A stretch of 64,000 nt of DNA from Lodderomyces elongisporus (GCF_030384665.1 NC_083673.1:1001501-1065500); one strand, 5' to 3'; counted from the stretch's first letter, positions 31,801 through 41,559 are shown. A program made the numbers and translations. Notes: a model not told the origin generated them from the letters alone.

Positions 31801-32430
31801 ATTCTGTTGGCCCTGGGGATTCTGTTGGTTCTGTTGGTTTTTGTTGACCATTTGGCGAAGTTGTTGCTGACGTGCTTGAATTTGTGCTTGGGATTGAGCA
31901 CTTACTTGGGCCTGCAGATTTAAAAACTGTGCATTTTGACTGATGTTGGCATTACCGTTACCGTTATTGTTGAAATTATTACGCACAACCTGCTGCTGCT
32001 GCTGCTGTTGTTGTTGTTGCTGGGGAAGACTTTGCGCTGCAGTTCCACCAACAATATTTCCAACGCCAGTATTACCCCCACCGGTACCGCTGGCAACACC
32101 GCCTCCCAATTGTTGCTTTTGGAGTCGGAGCTGATTCACCTTCAGCTTAATAGCTTTCAAATACTCTTCTCGAGATGGAGATTTCTCATAAACAATTTTT
32201 TCAAAGTCCTGAGCCATCTTGGTCAATCGTTGAAAATCAAAACTAGGGTTTGAACCGTGCAAGTCCGATAAAGTATTCATAATAATCAGCACAACCCGTT
32301 GTCTCTCCTCGCCGGTATACATCCCTTGCCAAGATGTTGCCCTGCCGAAGTTTGCACCATTCCCATTGCCACCTTGCTGCTGCTGCTGCTGTTGTTGTTG
32401 TTGCTGTTGTTGAACATTATTGATGTTCAT
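28885..32430 (-). CDS. MED15: Mediator tail subunit Med15/Gal11
   Basis: 1181-residue, extremely Gln-rich coactivator. Residues about 28-105 form a KIX-type activator-binding domain (SWQGMYTGEERQRVVLIIMN ... EEYLKAIKLKVNQL), the hallmark of Gal11/Med15. A second ordered block (about 735-860, LTDEAKLRLRQLIEEVSRN ... KNILENLHRG) and a C-terminal block (about 1090-1181) lie between long Q, QP and N tracts; the last probably docks into the Mediator tail. The protein connects sequence-specific activators to RNA polymerase II in the nucleus. Poly-Q runs are coded by mixed CAA and CAG. Confidence 0.9.
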   Translation of the reverse strand: MNINNVQQQQQQQQQQQQQGGNGNGANFGRATSWQGMYTGEERQRVVLIIMNTLSDLHGSNPSFDFQRLTKMAQDFEKIVYEKSPSREEYLKAIKLKVNQLRLQKQQLGGGVASGTGGGNTGVGNIVGGTAAQSLPQQQQQQQQQQQVVRNNFNNNGNGNANISQNAQFLNLQAQVSAQSQAQIQARQQQLRQMVNKNQQNQQNPQGQQNVLMQQNQRPPQQHMPQTQPLSQQQPQPQQQPQPQQQVRAGSGNGNTAGTQQVPPQLLQLIRNSPIPPPLLSKIPNLPKGITTWNQIFDCIRRKVISQDVLPLIRDIHSTHMQLVMRQQQQKQSMTNNPNAVTGSGGVPAAGTTQIGPNAGSVDANSLQLSGKQTNNVNNVNLGNLTPQQREQFLQGQRVSQNQQTSSTNIPPSMMINAGLQPQQQPQSVQPTPTMSSQNFQQQKQQQFQQPVPQVQQTQQLSQPQQQQQQQMRQQQISQQAPPPPPSQQQQQQPQQQQQQQRPQSVPQPPPQGQVGQKPPQFQITPQDFAKYSNDALAVLSRLQQQKQIEGQIDSNMRDTFIRKYILHQKTQLWKQHQAAQGNTGMLGTNTQSQAPLQQPQQPQQPQPQPQPQPQLPPQQQGPQQQQNISGFQATARPSAQFNQGNPASMQSNVPQSLPMMNNNNNNIVNSNNMNPQLNNNAVINPHSSPVMPQHAMNQNVVSGPVPINQQGKSLNGRVGPGGNIGVAALFPPLTDEAKLRLRQLIEEVSRNNVLLKDVTGLLSQKDKTNVRNAMNSIQEQFGNVDSIISYFFLLTKNAEGTKRLIQMKYMTKNILENLHRGVYLAAPDLLEKLRNQYAKYFDYVKEQINLRRQQVSANANVGASAVADMSHQLTPSLQPPPVRQVPQQLQQQPPPSSQQQQQQQQQQHQQQQQQQQQGNILTTAARPSQPFPNQNPQSSPQMFTPSLPPAGLPPQNWANVPGANPLMVNMQQHPPPQSQQQPNIVPNTSNVPISTIPQKVPAPQSKAKKPPPKKKRTSSATAATPNALASSIKTPHNVNTPQIQTSGQSPQTKTTPLGGSNAASGTVPTPKATSNGSGTTVGLGGGATEATTYATAPEMDIFSSSSDLIQRKELSVTDPVQFFAETMKKLLNIEQNSDASDPDETEKFKEENDSAAVLLAITSSFKQVRGIDDMCVDSIF

Positions 32431-33245
32431 TTTGCAATTTTCTCAATTAAACTAGTCTCTGGATGGGGTTGATCCGGATGCGTAGAAGAACTTTCAACAA
32501 ATTATGCCAACCTCTTCAACACAAATAAGGTAGGAAACAATATGAAAGAGAAGAAAATAGAAAGAATAAAGAATAAAGAGTATATCTTTGATACTGCTCA
32601 CGGGGTTTAAGACAAATGATGATGGTTCTTCTTGGTAACCCTTTCTTCAGCCGTGATGATTTTGGCTGTTTTTCTGTAATTAATAGCTCTGAGTGGTTTT
32701 CGTTAGAACGAGTGATAAAAAAAATAATAAATAATAAATAATAAATAAGAATAATATTACTAGAAAATAATAAAAGAATTAAAAAATTAAAATTTGTGTA
32801 TGTACACAATAGAAGTTAGTGAATAGTATTGATATTTCTTTTTTTTTTGGTGCTCCGACATTTTGGACTATGAGCGAACAGGCAAAAAAATTAAAGTGCA
32901 AGTAAATAAATAAATAAATATATTTATATATTTATTAATATATAATAAGAGAAGAAAAGAAGAGAAAAAAAAAAATTTGAAAGAAAAAATTACTAGACTG
33001 AGTAATCATTAATGGCTAGGTAAACATCTAGCGAATTGAAATAGTAGATGCACTAACGACTTCATAATGGAAAGAGAAAAAGAGTCAATTCATATTTCCT
33101 TGAAAACAAGTAGTAATCATACAAACATCAGGATCAAGAAAATATAATCACTAGTTTTAAGGAGAGTTTAAAGTAAAGATAGAAAAAAACTGAAATAAAT
33201 CAAACAAAAAGAGGAATAATCTAATAGGGGAAAGGGCAAAAATAG

Positions 33246-33302
<57 letters not shown>

Positions 33303-33339
33303 ATCTGTATAGACCAACTTGTCTAAAAGTTTACTTGCA
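32431..33339. other. MED15 upstream region
   Basis: Between DIP2 and MED15, both minus. A 77-nt stretch at 32616-32692 has ATGATGA at one end, TGATGA inside and CTGA at the other end, resembling box C/D snoRNA elements, but no terminal stem is visible. TAA-rich repeats lie at 32716-32760 and the AT/ATGT microsatellite at 33247-33304. No protein gene seen. Confidence 0.5.
33247..33304. repeat. AT(15)/ATGT(6) microsatellite
   Basis: Pure AT dinucleotides followed by ATGT tetranucleotides, 36 bp beyond the DIP2 stop. Read on the DIP2 strand it supplies TACATA/TATATA efficiency elements for 3'-end formation. Confidence 0.9.
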
Positions 33340-36258
33340 TTAAATAGTTTGATAGACTCTCTTGATGGCTCGCTTGTCTTCATAATTTCTTTGCTCTTCT
33401 TCATCAATAAATTCAGTCCCATGCGTCAATTTCCATTGTTGTTTTAAAAAGCGAAGACCTTGGGTGTTGACACCCAACGTCTTGCAAGTCCTGGAAAGAT
33501 TCAACCTCAATTGTTCCTTAACAGCAATCAACTGATTCTTCAAGTTTGGATCCTTTTGACTGATCAATTCCTTCGAATTTGAGGAAACAACGAAAAACAA
33601 AACCCTGCATATGAGCGAAAGATTGGTGACATTCTTTGAAATATTTTCCTTGTTGGTCCAAATCTCAATCATTTGGAACAACTTGAGACAATAAGAGAAT
33701 GGTAACACCAATAATGCATCGTCAAATTGTGAAGGTTTGATCTTGACAAGTGTATCTAGTACATATTGTGGCCCCGTCATGTTCAAGGCCAACAAGATAG
33801 CATTTGGAGTTTCCCGAACTGCATCCTTGTGGCCAGCTTTTACTTGCGATTCATAAAGTTTGGTCTTTTCAAGATCCTCAACACCCAAGTCAAGCGCTTC
33901 CATTAATTTTTCACCAGCCTTTAATGTCTCCATCGTCTGCTTTGTCACTCTCTCAACTTGATCATTACCACCTTCCTCATCACCTTCACCGTCCTCACCC
34001 CCATTATTTGGGTGAGCAGGTTCCTCGCCTTCAAGTTGACTAAGCAACTTGTTTTCATACATCTCATCCAACTCCTTTTCACGCTCTTCTTCAAGAAAGA
34101 CTTGGTCGCTAGTAGCAGACCAGAGCCTAATCGAGTGATCGTGTGATGTTGAGCACATAAACAACCCATTTCGACTAATGGCCATACACCATACTTCACT
34201 TTGGTGCGCGGGTAGCTTCTGAATGCACTCAAACTTGTCCCCGTCCCAGTACTTGATCAATCCATCTTTACCACTTGAAAAGAAATTGTGCGAAGTACCA
34301 ATAAATTTCACATTCATAACCGAGTCCTGGTGGGCAAAAATTGACTTGTGGCAATCACCGAAATCAAGACCCCAAATCTTGATGTTCTTATCTGCTGAAG
34401 ATGTAATAACTAACTTCGAGTCAGCCGAGATATCGATTGATAGCACTGGCAACTTATGGCCAAATAATGTGAGATATAGTTTCAATGAATCCAAAAACAC
34501 AACTTGGACATTATTGTTGAGAAGAGATATAGCAAGGTATTTATCATCCGGCGATATTCTAACACACAAGACATCTTCGTTTAAATCCAAAGTCTGGGTG
34601 TGTACAAATTTAAGTTTATTGATCACTGAAGTGGTTCCAGGGACAACGTCTTGAACAACTTTTAAATTCCAAAACTTGACACACTTGTCATTTCCACCTG
34701 TGACCAATGTTTTCCCATCTGATGTCAAGTCCATGGACCATATAGCGGCACTATTATCATCTGTTCCTGTATTCAAGCTGTGTGCCCTCTCTACTCTGTC
34801 TACTAAAGATGAAGTAGTCAAATCATAAAGCTCGAGATCTCCATTTTTGAAACCAACAACAACCAACGAGCCACCAGGTAAAAATTTACAACACAAGGCA
34901 TACCCACCTTCCAATGTGAAGGATCGTATCACATTGTACGTTCTGGTGTTCCATATTCTCAATTCCCCGTTTGAAGCTGTGGCCAATAGCTTGTCATCCT
35001 CCGGTGATATGTCCATTGCTCTAATATCAAACCTGTGGCCCAACTGTTCAATCAGATAAAGCTTATTGGCTTGTACATCAGTAGGTTGCGCTTTCTTCAA
35101 GTTTTCAGGTGTGATTAAAGAGTCGTATTCAATACTATTGTTTGTTGAAGAAATAAGGATATCCAATTTTTTCCCTCCAGTACCGGCCCAGTTGCAGGAT
35201 TGGATTTTTGAAGAGGCCCTAATTGTTGCAAATTGTGTTATAAGCATACTGATTTCAGAATCTCGTATAGACTGCAAAATCTCTTCATCATCCATGCCTT
35301 TATCCTTTAATCTTTTCATTCTTTTACTTATACCTTTTTTCATCTCATCTTCTGATCGTACTCTAAAAACTTCGATGGTTCTATCGGCATTTTGTATGGC
35401 AAATAACTCTACTAAAATGCCACCTTTTTTGATATTCTTGAAATGTATCTCATTACCACGGGCCCTGCTTTGCTTTTCAAACGAGCCTCTCTCGGTAATT
35501 TTCTCCCCGTCATCAAGTGCAAGATCAATAATCCATACTTTTACTTGGTCTTTGTTTCCTGTTGTCAAAAGAGTGTCCTTCGTTCCATTCACCGCCATAG
35601 ACCAGCATTCACTGCTGTGAGCCATGTGAGTCTCTATACATTGTTGGCTTTTTAATTCCCACAACTTGATCATTCCGTCCCTTGAACTACTCAAGATATA
35701 GTCTTCCATACTATCAATATCATTTGTGCTATCGTTTTGTGATAAAAATTGCACACCAGAAATGGGACCCTTGTGGCCCTTTAATTTGAACAATCCTGAT
35801 TCTCCAACAAGGTCCCATAGTATAATGCTTGCGTCATTGGAACCACTGACTAATCTAGTACCGCTTCGGTCAAACTTGAGCTGTGAAATACTCGATTTGT
35901 GTCCTTCAAATGTCATAAGCACCGACTGCGAACTTACATCCCATATCTTGATACTACCATCGGCGTACCCGGCTGCAATCAAATTTGTGGGGTGATGGAA
36001 ACAGAGGTGTGTAACGGGACTGGGAGCCACTGTAGTGCTCGAGTTTGAAGCACCCGGTGTCAATCCATCATTGAATCTTTGCAAAAGCTCTCCCGTCTTG
36101 ATATCCCATATTAATATTTCTTCTAACCCAGATGTTACAGCTCTTCCTGCTGATGTTGACGACTGGGTCTCGCTGGGCGGTAGCCATAATATATTTGATT
36201 GTGAGGTGATGACACCAAACACCTTTTCCTGATCGTATCTACTATACGACTTGACCAT
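33340..36258 (-). CDS. DIP2: U3 snoRNP/SSU-processome protein Dip2 (Utp12)
   Basis: 972-residue WD-repeat protein of the UTP-B subcomplex, needed for 18S rRNA processing in the nucleolus. WD units recur through residues 1-720, many ending in WD or WN pairs (IKIWDVSSQS, IILWDLVGES, IKLWELKSQQ, VKFWNLKVVQ, IKYWDGDKFE, IRLWSATSDQ), enough for two beta-propellers. The C-terminus (about 790-940) is the helical Utp12 domain that dimerises with Utp13/Pwp2 partners. The N-terminus MVKSYSRYDQEKVFGVI matches Dip2. Length is near the yeast protein (943). An acidic G/E-rich insert lies at about 755-775. Confidence 0.95.
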   Translation of the reverse strand: MVKSYSRYDQEKVFGVITSQSNILWLPPSETQSSTSAGRAVTSGLEEILIWDIKTGELLQRFNDGLTPGASNSSTTVAPSPVTHLCFHHPTNLIAAGYADGSIKIWDVSSQSVLMTFEGHKSSISQLKFDRSGTRLVSGSNDASIILWDLVGESGLFKLKGHKGPISGVQFLSQNDSTNDIDSMEDYILSSSRDGMIKLWELKSQQCIETHMAHSSECWSMAVNGTKDTLLTTGNKDQVKVWIIDLALDDGEKITERGSFEKQSRARGNEIHFKNIKKGGILVELFAIQNADRTIEVFRVRSEDEMKKGISKRMKRLKDKGMDDEEILQSIRDSEISMLITQFATIRASSKIQSCNWAGTGGKKLDILISSTNNSIEYDSLITPENLKKAQPTDVQANKLYLIEQLGHRFDIRAMDISPEDDKLLATASNGELRIWNTRTYNVIRSFTLEGGYALCCKFLPGGSLVVVGFKNGDLELYDLTTSSLVDRVERAHSLNTGTDDNSAAIWSMDLTSDGKTLVTGGNDKCVKFWNLKVVQDVVPGTTSVINKLKFVHTQTLDLNEDVLCVRISPDDKYLAISLLNNNVQVVFLDSLKLYLTLFGHKLPVLSIDISADSKLVITSSADKNIKIWGLDFGDCHKSIFAHQDSVMNVKFIGTSHNFFSSGKDGLIKYWDGDKFECIQKLPAHQSEVWCMAISRNGLFMCSTSHDHSIRLWSATSDQVFLEEEREKELDEMYENKLLSQLEGEEPAHPNNGGEDGEGDEEGGNDQVERVTKQTMETLKAGEKLMEALDLGVEDLEKTKLYESQVKAGHKDAVRETPNAILLALNMTGPQYVLDTLVKIKPSQFDDALLVLPFSYCLKLFQMIEIWTNKENISKNVTNLSLICRVLFFVVSSNSKELISQKDPNLKNQLIAVKEQLRLNLSRTCKTLGVNTQGLRFLKQQWKLTHGTEFIDEEEQRNYEDKRAIKRVYQTI

Positions 36259-36816
36259 TGTCTATTTATGTGGGTTATATAACACTTTAAGTTTGATGAT
36301 AGATCTTGATCTGTGTTGTCTGAAAAAAAAAATTACAAGATGGAGAAAAAAAAGAAGAAGAAAGAGATAGGATGAGAAATACTTATTGTATAAGCATTAT
36401 ACTCTCTTTCATGAATATTTAAATTTTCAGATGCCCTTGTCCGATGAGGTCGCGCTCGCAAAATTCAAGAGACCCAAATCTAGAAGTTCTCCCAACTACT
36501 AGTTTATACATACACAGCCATATACGCATACATTGATACATACAATGATACATACATTGATACATACAATGATACATACATTGATACATACATTGATACA
36601 TACATCGATACATACATCGATACATACATCGATACATATATGTGTGTGTTTGTGCCAATTTATTTGTAGACAAGTATGTGTATACACATTATGATAGGAA
36701 ATAAAGAATTAAATATAATTAAGCCTAGACAAACAAAAAATTAAAATAATAATAATAGTAATAGTAATAATGGAAGAAAAGAAAACAAAAGCATCACCAA
36801 AGGAAAAAAGAAACAT
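36259..36816. other. DIP2 upstream region
   Basis: Between the phospholipase gene and DIP2, both minus. Contains a 12-bp minisatellite (36530-36637) and a GC-richer segment at 36420-36485 directly upstream of DIP2. No gene seen. Confidence 0.6.
36530..36637. repeat. 12-bp minisatellite TACATTGATACA x 9
   Basis: About nine 12-bp units, variant at two positions (TACATT, TACAAT, TACATC). The last copies carry ATCGAT. It lies 270-380 bp upstream of the DIP2 ATG. Confidence 0.9.
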
Positions 36817-39024
36817 CTATAAATATGCAATAACGGCTCCAAAAATCAAATTAGCTATCACCAAAATATAAGATGATGGGGCATTGAGCGGCAATCCTTC
36901 ATTGTGTTTGCTAGAAGTAGAACTAGAGCTCGATGAAGAGCTTGGTCCTGAACCTGAGCCTGAGCCTGAACCTGAACCTGAACCTGAGGTTGCGGTACTC
37001 GTGGCTGTAGATGACGTATCAGTATTTATTCCTGTAATTTCGCTCAATTGGCCTACACTTGAAACAGCAGCCGCTTTTGATGGGCCTCCAGTCCAGCAAT
37101 ACTCGTCAAAGCATTTTTTACAATCATCACTTTGCTCCTGGCCAAATCGTTCTTGCTGTCTTCTGATAATAGCACATCCTACACAAGTGAGCCACTCTGA
37201 GTCATCTGTCAAATTATTCCTCGACATCACTTCAAAGCCATTTTGTATAGTGCCCCATTTCTCTTCATCTTTATAGGAAAGCTTAAATGTTGAAAAGTTC
37301 GAAAAATACGACTGGTTAAAGTTTGAAATGTAAACAACTAGTGGCACATCAGTTGAATTGATGTCTTTATTTCCGTGCCATGCAATCAAACTATCCAACT
37401 CCGAAGCATTGCAGCCAAAAAATACTGGTTTCGAATGAAGATTTTCATCAAGAAAACCTTCAACATCAGGAACAAATGGGAAAGGCGTACCCTTCCCTTG
37501 AACAGAAAACTGTCTTTTGTATGTTTCCATAATGGATGTTCCATTGGGCCAAGCATCATCAGTATCTGCGGAATTGTCAAAGGCAAAAATTACGTCAACA
37601 TCTCTAGTATTTTGGATCAATGGATAAAACGGAACATTTTGAAGATCTTCTCCACCATCCACCAAAAACAAGGTATCATTGTTAGCTATATCGGATGAGT
37701 TCCCGTATGGTGACCCAAAAAATGGATTTGGCGAATATGCAGCTATATCAGCTTGCTCGTAACTTAAGTCCATCAACAAATCGGTCAAAATGGATTTGAT
37801 AACACTGTTTATATCATAATTACCCAACTGAAGAACAATTTGGTTGAACAATGATGATGATGTGCCCATAATATAGCCTGAATTGTCAAAGTTTTTCACG
37901 CAAACATTGGAATTGTTTGGGTTGCCGCCATCAACACTGGATCCCAAATACTCCACATCTGTGAACGCTTTTAATGAATTGTCCCATGATCCCAATTCGT
38001 ACGCAGAAATTTCCACCACCGTACTATTTTCATTTATAATCAAGGTATTGGGTTGTCTCCCATTTGCAACAACCAAAAAATACGGCATTGTATGATCCTC
38101 AAAGTGTGACATATTACGCACGCTGGACCATGTAACATTTTCACCGCCACTTTCATCTTCAAAAAATTGATGCGAAAGTGCTCTACCCCAAATATCGGTG
38201 ATTGATGTATCAAATCCCGCACCCAGTTTTGCTAACACTGCTTGTCGCAAGCCATAATAGTAAGCTATGGTTTTGTCAATTCGAATACCGCTAGGATTCA
38301 AAATCGAGTCTTCAAGTTGCCAAATGTCTGAAGTACCATTAACGATATCACCCACAGAAAGCCAATTATTCATCACTAAACTCCCTACTAACCAGTTACC
38401 ACCAGATAAACCCGTCAAGTACGTAGCTGCCTGTAGAAGCCCACCGACCCCGTGGTCGTTGGAATCTGGAAATCGACCATCCGTGGCGAGTAACTGTCCT
38501 GCCCCACAAAGCATTGCTCTATATCCACCTCCACTAAACGCTAAGCCTATTGTGATATTGTGCTCATCGGCATTATCATTGACAAATGACTCCGGATCAA
38601 AGCCCGAAATGTCGGCACGTTTGAGGAAGCTTATTAAATTTTCATTCGTAATTTCATGTCTTTTCTCAATGTAATTTTCCTCGTTATCTGAGATCTTTGT
38701 AGCCTCTCTAAGTAAAGGACCAGAAGGGCACGTCGCATTGTAAGGAGCGTATGGGTTTGAGTCATCGGTAGCTGCTGCGCCTGTTTCCGTAGCTGAGCCG
38801 CTAGCACTACTTCCACTTTCATCGCCACCTCCTATGCCGAACCCGCTTAACAATGTTTGATACCATGCTTCACCATCGCCAGATGAGGTTGCAGTTGGCG
38901 AGTTATCCCCCGTTGTTTCTGTGGCTGACGATGAAGAAGATGAATCCCCCGAATCAAAGGGCCAAAATGCTGTTGTAGGGTACATTACAGTCGCCGCTAT
39001 GCTTAGCACGTGGATTAACTTCAT
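36817..39024 (-). CDS. GPI-anchored phospholipase B / lysophospholipase
   Basis: 735-residue secreted fungal phospholipase B that removes fatty acids from phospholipids and lysophospholipids. A signal peptide occupies about the first 19 residues. The oxyanion segment GLAFSGGGYRAM (around 164), the nucleophile motif GLSGGNW (Ser207; usually GLSGGSW in this family) and the DGGEDLQNVPFYPL block with the catalytic Asp are all present. Many N-glycosylation sequons are visible. A Ser/Gly repeat and Ser-rich stretch precede a C-terminal hydrophobic tail that ends the protein (YILVIANLIFGAVIAYL), as expected for GPI attachment at membrane or wall. The Ser/Thr-rich insert at 25-90, before the catalytic part, is longer than usual. 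It may correspond to the C. albicans PLB3/4.5/5 group; I cannot tell which. Confidence 0.92.
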   Translation of the reverse strand: MKLIHVLSIAATVMYPTTAFWPFDSGDSSSSSSATETTGDNSPTATSSGDGEAWYQTLLSGFGIGGGDESGSSASGSATETGAAATDDSNPYAPYNATCPSGPLLREATKISDNEENYIEKRHEITNENLISFLKRADISGFDPESFVNDNADEHNITIGLAFSGGGYRAMLCGAGQLLATDGRFPDSNDHGVGGLLQAATYLTGLSGGNWLVGSLVMNNWLSVGDIVNGTSDIWQLEDSILNPSGIRIDKTIAYYYGLRQAVLAKLGAGFDTSITDIWGRALSHQFFEDESGGENVTWSSVRNMSHFEDHTMPYFLVVANGRQPNTLIINENSTVVEISAYELGSWDNSLKAFTDVEYLGSSVDGGNPNNSNVCVKNFDNSGYIMGTSSSLFNQIVLQLGNYDINSVIKSILTDLLMDLSYEQADIAAYSPNPFFGSPYGNSSDIANNDTLFLVDGGEDLQNVPFYPLIQNTRDVDVIFAFDNSADTDDAWPNGTSIMETYKRQFSVQGKGTPFPFVPDVEGFLDENLHSKPVFFGCNASELDSLIAWHGNKDINSTDVPLVVYISNFNQSYFSNFSTFKLSYKDEEKWGTIQNGFEVMSRNNLTDDSEWLTCVGCAIIRRQQERFGQEQSDDCKKCFDEYCWTGGPSKAAAVSSVGQLSEITGINTDTSSTATSTATSGSGSGSGSGSGSGPSSSSSSSSTSSKHNEGLPLNAPSSYILVIANLIFGAVIAYL

Positions 39025-39888
39025 GATTAAATGTGTATTTTTATAAATATCAATTTCCTTTTAATGGTGCCCTAACAAACACAGGATATCCTACACTGAT
39101 TGAACCAAAAGCTGATGCGGATTGTGTAGGTGCAAAGATGTGGATTTTTCAGAAATCTGAATTGTTGGAAAAAAAATAAAATAAATAAATGGAAAGGTAA
39201 GGGAAGAAATGAAATGAAAAGCCCTTTAAGTAGATATTTTGTTTTCGTAAACAGCTAAAAATTCTGAGAGTTCCTAAGCCTCAGGATTATCTAATGGTAG
39301 GCTTAAAGAAGGAAATGAAACAAAGAAAAACAGAACAAACACTATTTAGCTGTCCAAAATGGGTATGTGTATGTGTCTCTGTGTGTGTATACTTTCTTTT
39401 TCAATCCACGTAGACAGAATAGTAACAAATCACTACTATTTCTCCCAAATTTGTTGCATGTAGATATAAATATATATATATATATACAGTTCAACATCGA
39501 TAAAGTGATTAAAAGGGTTTCCTCGTGCCCCATCTCCGAGGATAAGAATTTAATACGCACGGTGGAGTTATTGATGTCCTAAATAGGCAAGAGCAATCTT
39601 GAAATCCTTCCTCTGTAATACATCAAAGTTTGTGTAATATGTGTTCTTAATTTATATATAGTTGTATATATATATATATATTCTATTAATAGCCTTCCTT
39701 CCCCTCCATCCTTATATCCACTCACCCTCCGATTTCAGACATTCAAAAAATGAAAATGAAAATATTAAAACAAAAAGGAAAAATTAGGCGACAAAAAGTA
39801 CAGATGCTACTCTAATTTAAAAGGGTCCTTTTCAAAATATCTATAAATTTTTTTTTATAACTTGAAGTTTGCTACTTAGGGCACTCCA
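39025..39888. other. Phospholipase B upstream region
   Basis: Between the phosphomutase-like gene and PLB, both minus. TA/TG microsatellites at 39361-39390, 39470-39486 and 39655-39682. A plus-strand stretch at 39464-39582 is open and partly protein-like but has no credible start. I do not call a gene. Confidence 0.5.
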
Positions 39889-40884
39889 TTATTGTCTCTT
39901 TGTTCCTTTCACAACTGCTGGAAGCATACCACCAGTGGGTATCGTGTAATTACGATGGTTAATGGCGAGGATAAATGCTCGAATGGTTCCTGCATGGGTA
40001 GTAGTTGAAATAAATATATTCTCCTCGGCCTCTTTTTTATCTACTTTGCCCAGTTCTTTATCACAATCTTCGTTAAACAAATCTTGTAAAAAACCCATGA
40101 TTCTTAAAGTTTGTTCTATCATCGTCTCCCTCTTATCAGTTTTGAAAAGTATATCCTCTTCATCGACTATACCGCCCTCAGTTTCAAATCCGTATTTGCC
40201 AAATCTTTCGTCTATAACTGACTTTGGAGATCTTTTGTCGCACAAATTCTTTCCAATTGTCTCCCTAATCTTTTCGAGCACTTGTGGATGCTTCGCTTCT
40301 GGTTTTAACCCATCCCAGGTGATCTGTAATGTTCTACAAGACCTTTGTAATGGAGAAACGTAAAATTTACTAGGTATTGGAGCACCTTCTTTCAACTCAT
40401 TTTCCCATAAATCATGATTTTCCTTGGCTTGTGCCAAACCCAACTCGGTCAATTCTGGATCTGGTCCATATTTGATACCGTTATACTCGCCCAATTTATG
40501 TAATTCTCTATTCCATTCATCAAGACCATATTTGGTCACAATCTCGTTATGGTACCCGTTTCCGTGTCTTGCCAAAAAAATCAACTTGTACTCAACGTTA
40601 TCTGGAGCATTCTTGTTTAACTCAACCAACTCAGAAATAATTGCTGGCCACGATTTCAAACGACCCATATGGTCAGTAGCATAATTGAAGTTTAAATCGT
40701 CAGTTTTTGGGTCACTTTGCTTAAAGAAGCCGTGAACAACTTCAAAATCCCACGGATACTTCAATTGACCATCGGAATTCCTTTCCAATCTAAGTTTATC
40801 CCACAATTTGTAGTACTCTTCTTGTTGAGCTGGATCGCCATGAGCATCTTTGTAATCGTCTTGAGTAGGAATGAGAAGTGACAT
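39889..40884 (-). CDS. Phosphoglycerate-mutase-like phosphatase (Pmu1 type)
   Basis: 331-residue histidine-phosphatase-superfamily protein. The catalytic block is LARHGNGYHNE (about 102-112), where the His of RHG is phosphorylated in this family. A second conserved block HAGTIRAFILAI lies near the C-terminus and supplies the second catalytic His. The overall pattern fits S. cerevisiae Pmu1, a putative phosphomutase of uncertain substrate. The start chosen is MSLLIPTQDDY; an ATG ten codons upstream would add a Phe/Ser-rich stretch with no family support. Its promoter contains a cluster of palindromes at 41328-41378. Confidence 0.85.
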   Translation of the reverse strand: MSLLIPTQDDYKDAHGDPAQQEEYYKLWDKLRLERNSDGQLKYPWDFEVVHGFFKQSDPKTDDLNFNYATDHMGRLKSWPAIISELVELNKNAPDNVEYKLIFLARHGNGYHNEIVTKYGLDEWNRELHKLGEYNGIKYGPDPELTELGLAQAKENHDLWENELKEGAPIPSKFYVSPLQRSCRTLQITWDGLKPEAKHPQVLEKIRETIGKNLCDKRSPKSVIDERFGKYGFETEGGIVDEEDILFKTDKRETMIEQTLRIMGFLQDLFNEDCDKELGKVDKKEAEENIFISTTTHAGTIRAFILAINHRNYTIPTGGMLPAVVKGTKRQ

Positions 40885-41327
40885 TGTTGATGAATACGAA
40901 AAATGAAAAATCAAGAAAAAACAGAAGAAAAAGGAAACCTAAAGTGTTATGTTCCTTATAGAATTTAAGAAGAAATTCGAAAGATGTCTTGAAAATAAAT
41001 GACAATTGCAAAGCAAACTACAGTAAAAAGAAAATAGAAAAGAAGAAAAAAGGAAAAAGGAAAAGAAGAAAAACAGAAAAACAGAAAATAGAATATAGAA
41101 AATTGAAGAAACATAATTTGTTGAAAAATGTGCAATGATACCATTAAGCATATTGTTCACGGAAGATCTTTTGTTTACCCTCCACCATTTCCGCCCTCTT
41201 TCTTCTCGATCCCCCACGCGCCTCGTGGCTCACCTCACCTCTATTGGTGCTGGAAATACTGGGAGAAAGAAGGAAAAAAAAAAAAAAAAAAAAAAAGAAA
41301 AAAGAGGCTGCACTGTGCAATTTTTCC

Positions 41328-41378
41328 GAGATTCCAGCGGAATCTGTGAGGAATCTCAGAGACACAAAATCGGTCCGA
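41328..41378. promoter_or_regulatory. Palindrome cluster upstream of phosphomutase-like gene
   Basis: AGATTCC-AGC-GGAATCT (41329-41345) is a perfect inverted repeat. A further GGAATCTC (41350-41357) is the exact complement of GAGATTCC at 41328-41335. TCGGTCCGA (41370-41378) is a small palindrome of the CGG-N-CCG type used by zinc-cluster factors. They lie 444-494 bp upstream of the start. The regulatory role is inferred from symmetry. Confidence 0.5.
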
Positions 41379-41528
41379 GATCATACTATAAAGGAGTCTT
41401 TGGTGAAGGAAATACAAATCTTACAAAAACCTTTTTTTTTGGTTCTCTTTAATCTTTAAAATTCTACACAACTATCATATTCTTACACCCTCTTCTTCCA
41501 TCGCTTCCTCCATAATTCTGTCACCTAT

Positions 41529-41559
41529 TCACTCACTCACTCACTCACTCACTCACTCA
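41529..41559. repeat. CACT tetranucleotide array
   Basis: About seven copies of CACT/ACTC immediately beyond the CCR4 stop codon, within its 3'-UTR. Confidence 0.85.

Noticed and set aside
39358..39582. Possible two-exon plus-strand gene (ATGG donor GTATGT, acceptor TAG 39463, exon ending RTVELLMS)
   Set aside because: The exon is largely a TA microsatellite, there is no proper branch site, and the product would be about 40 residues.
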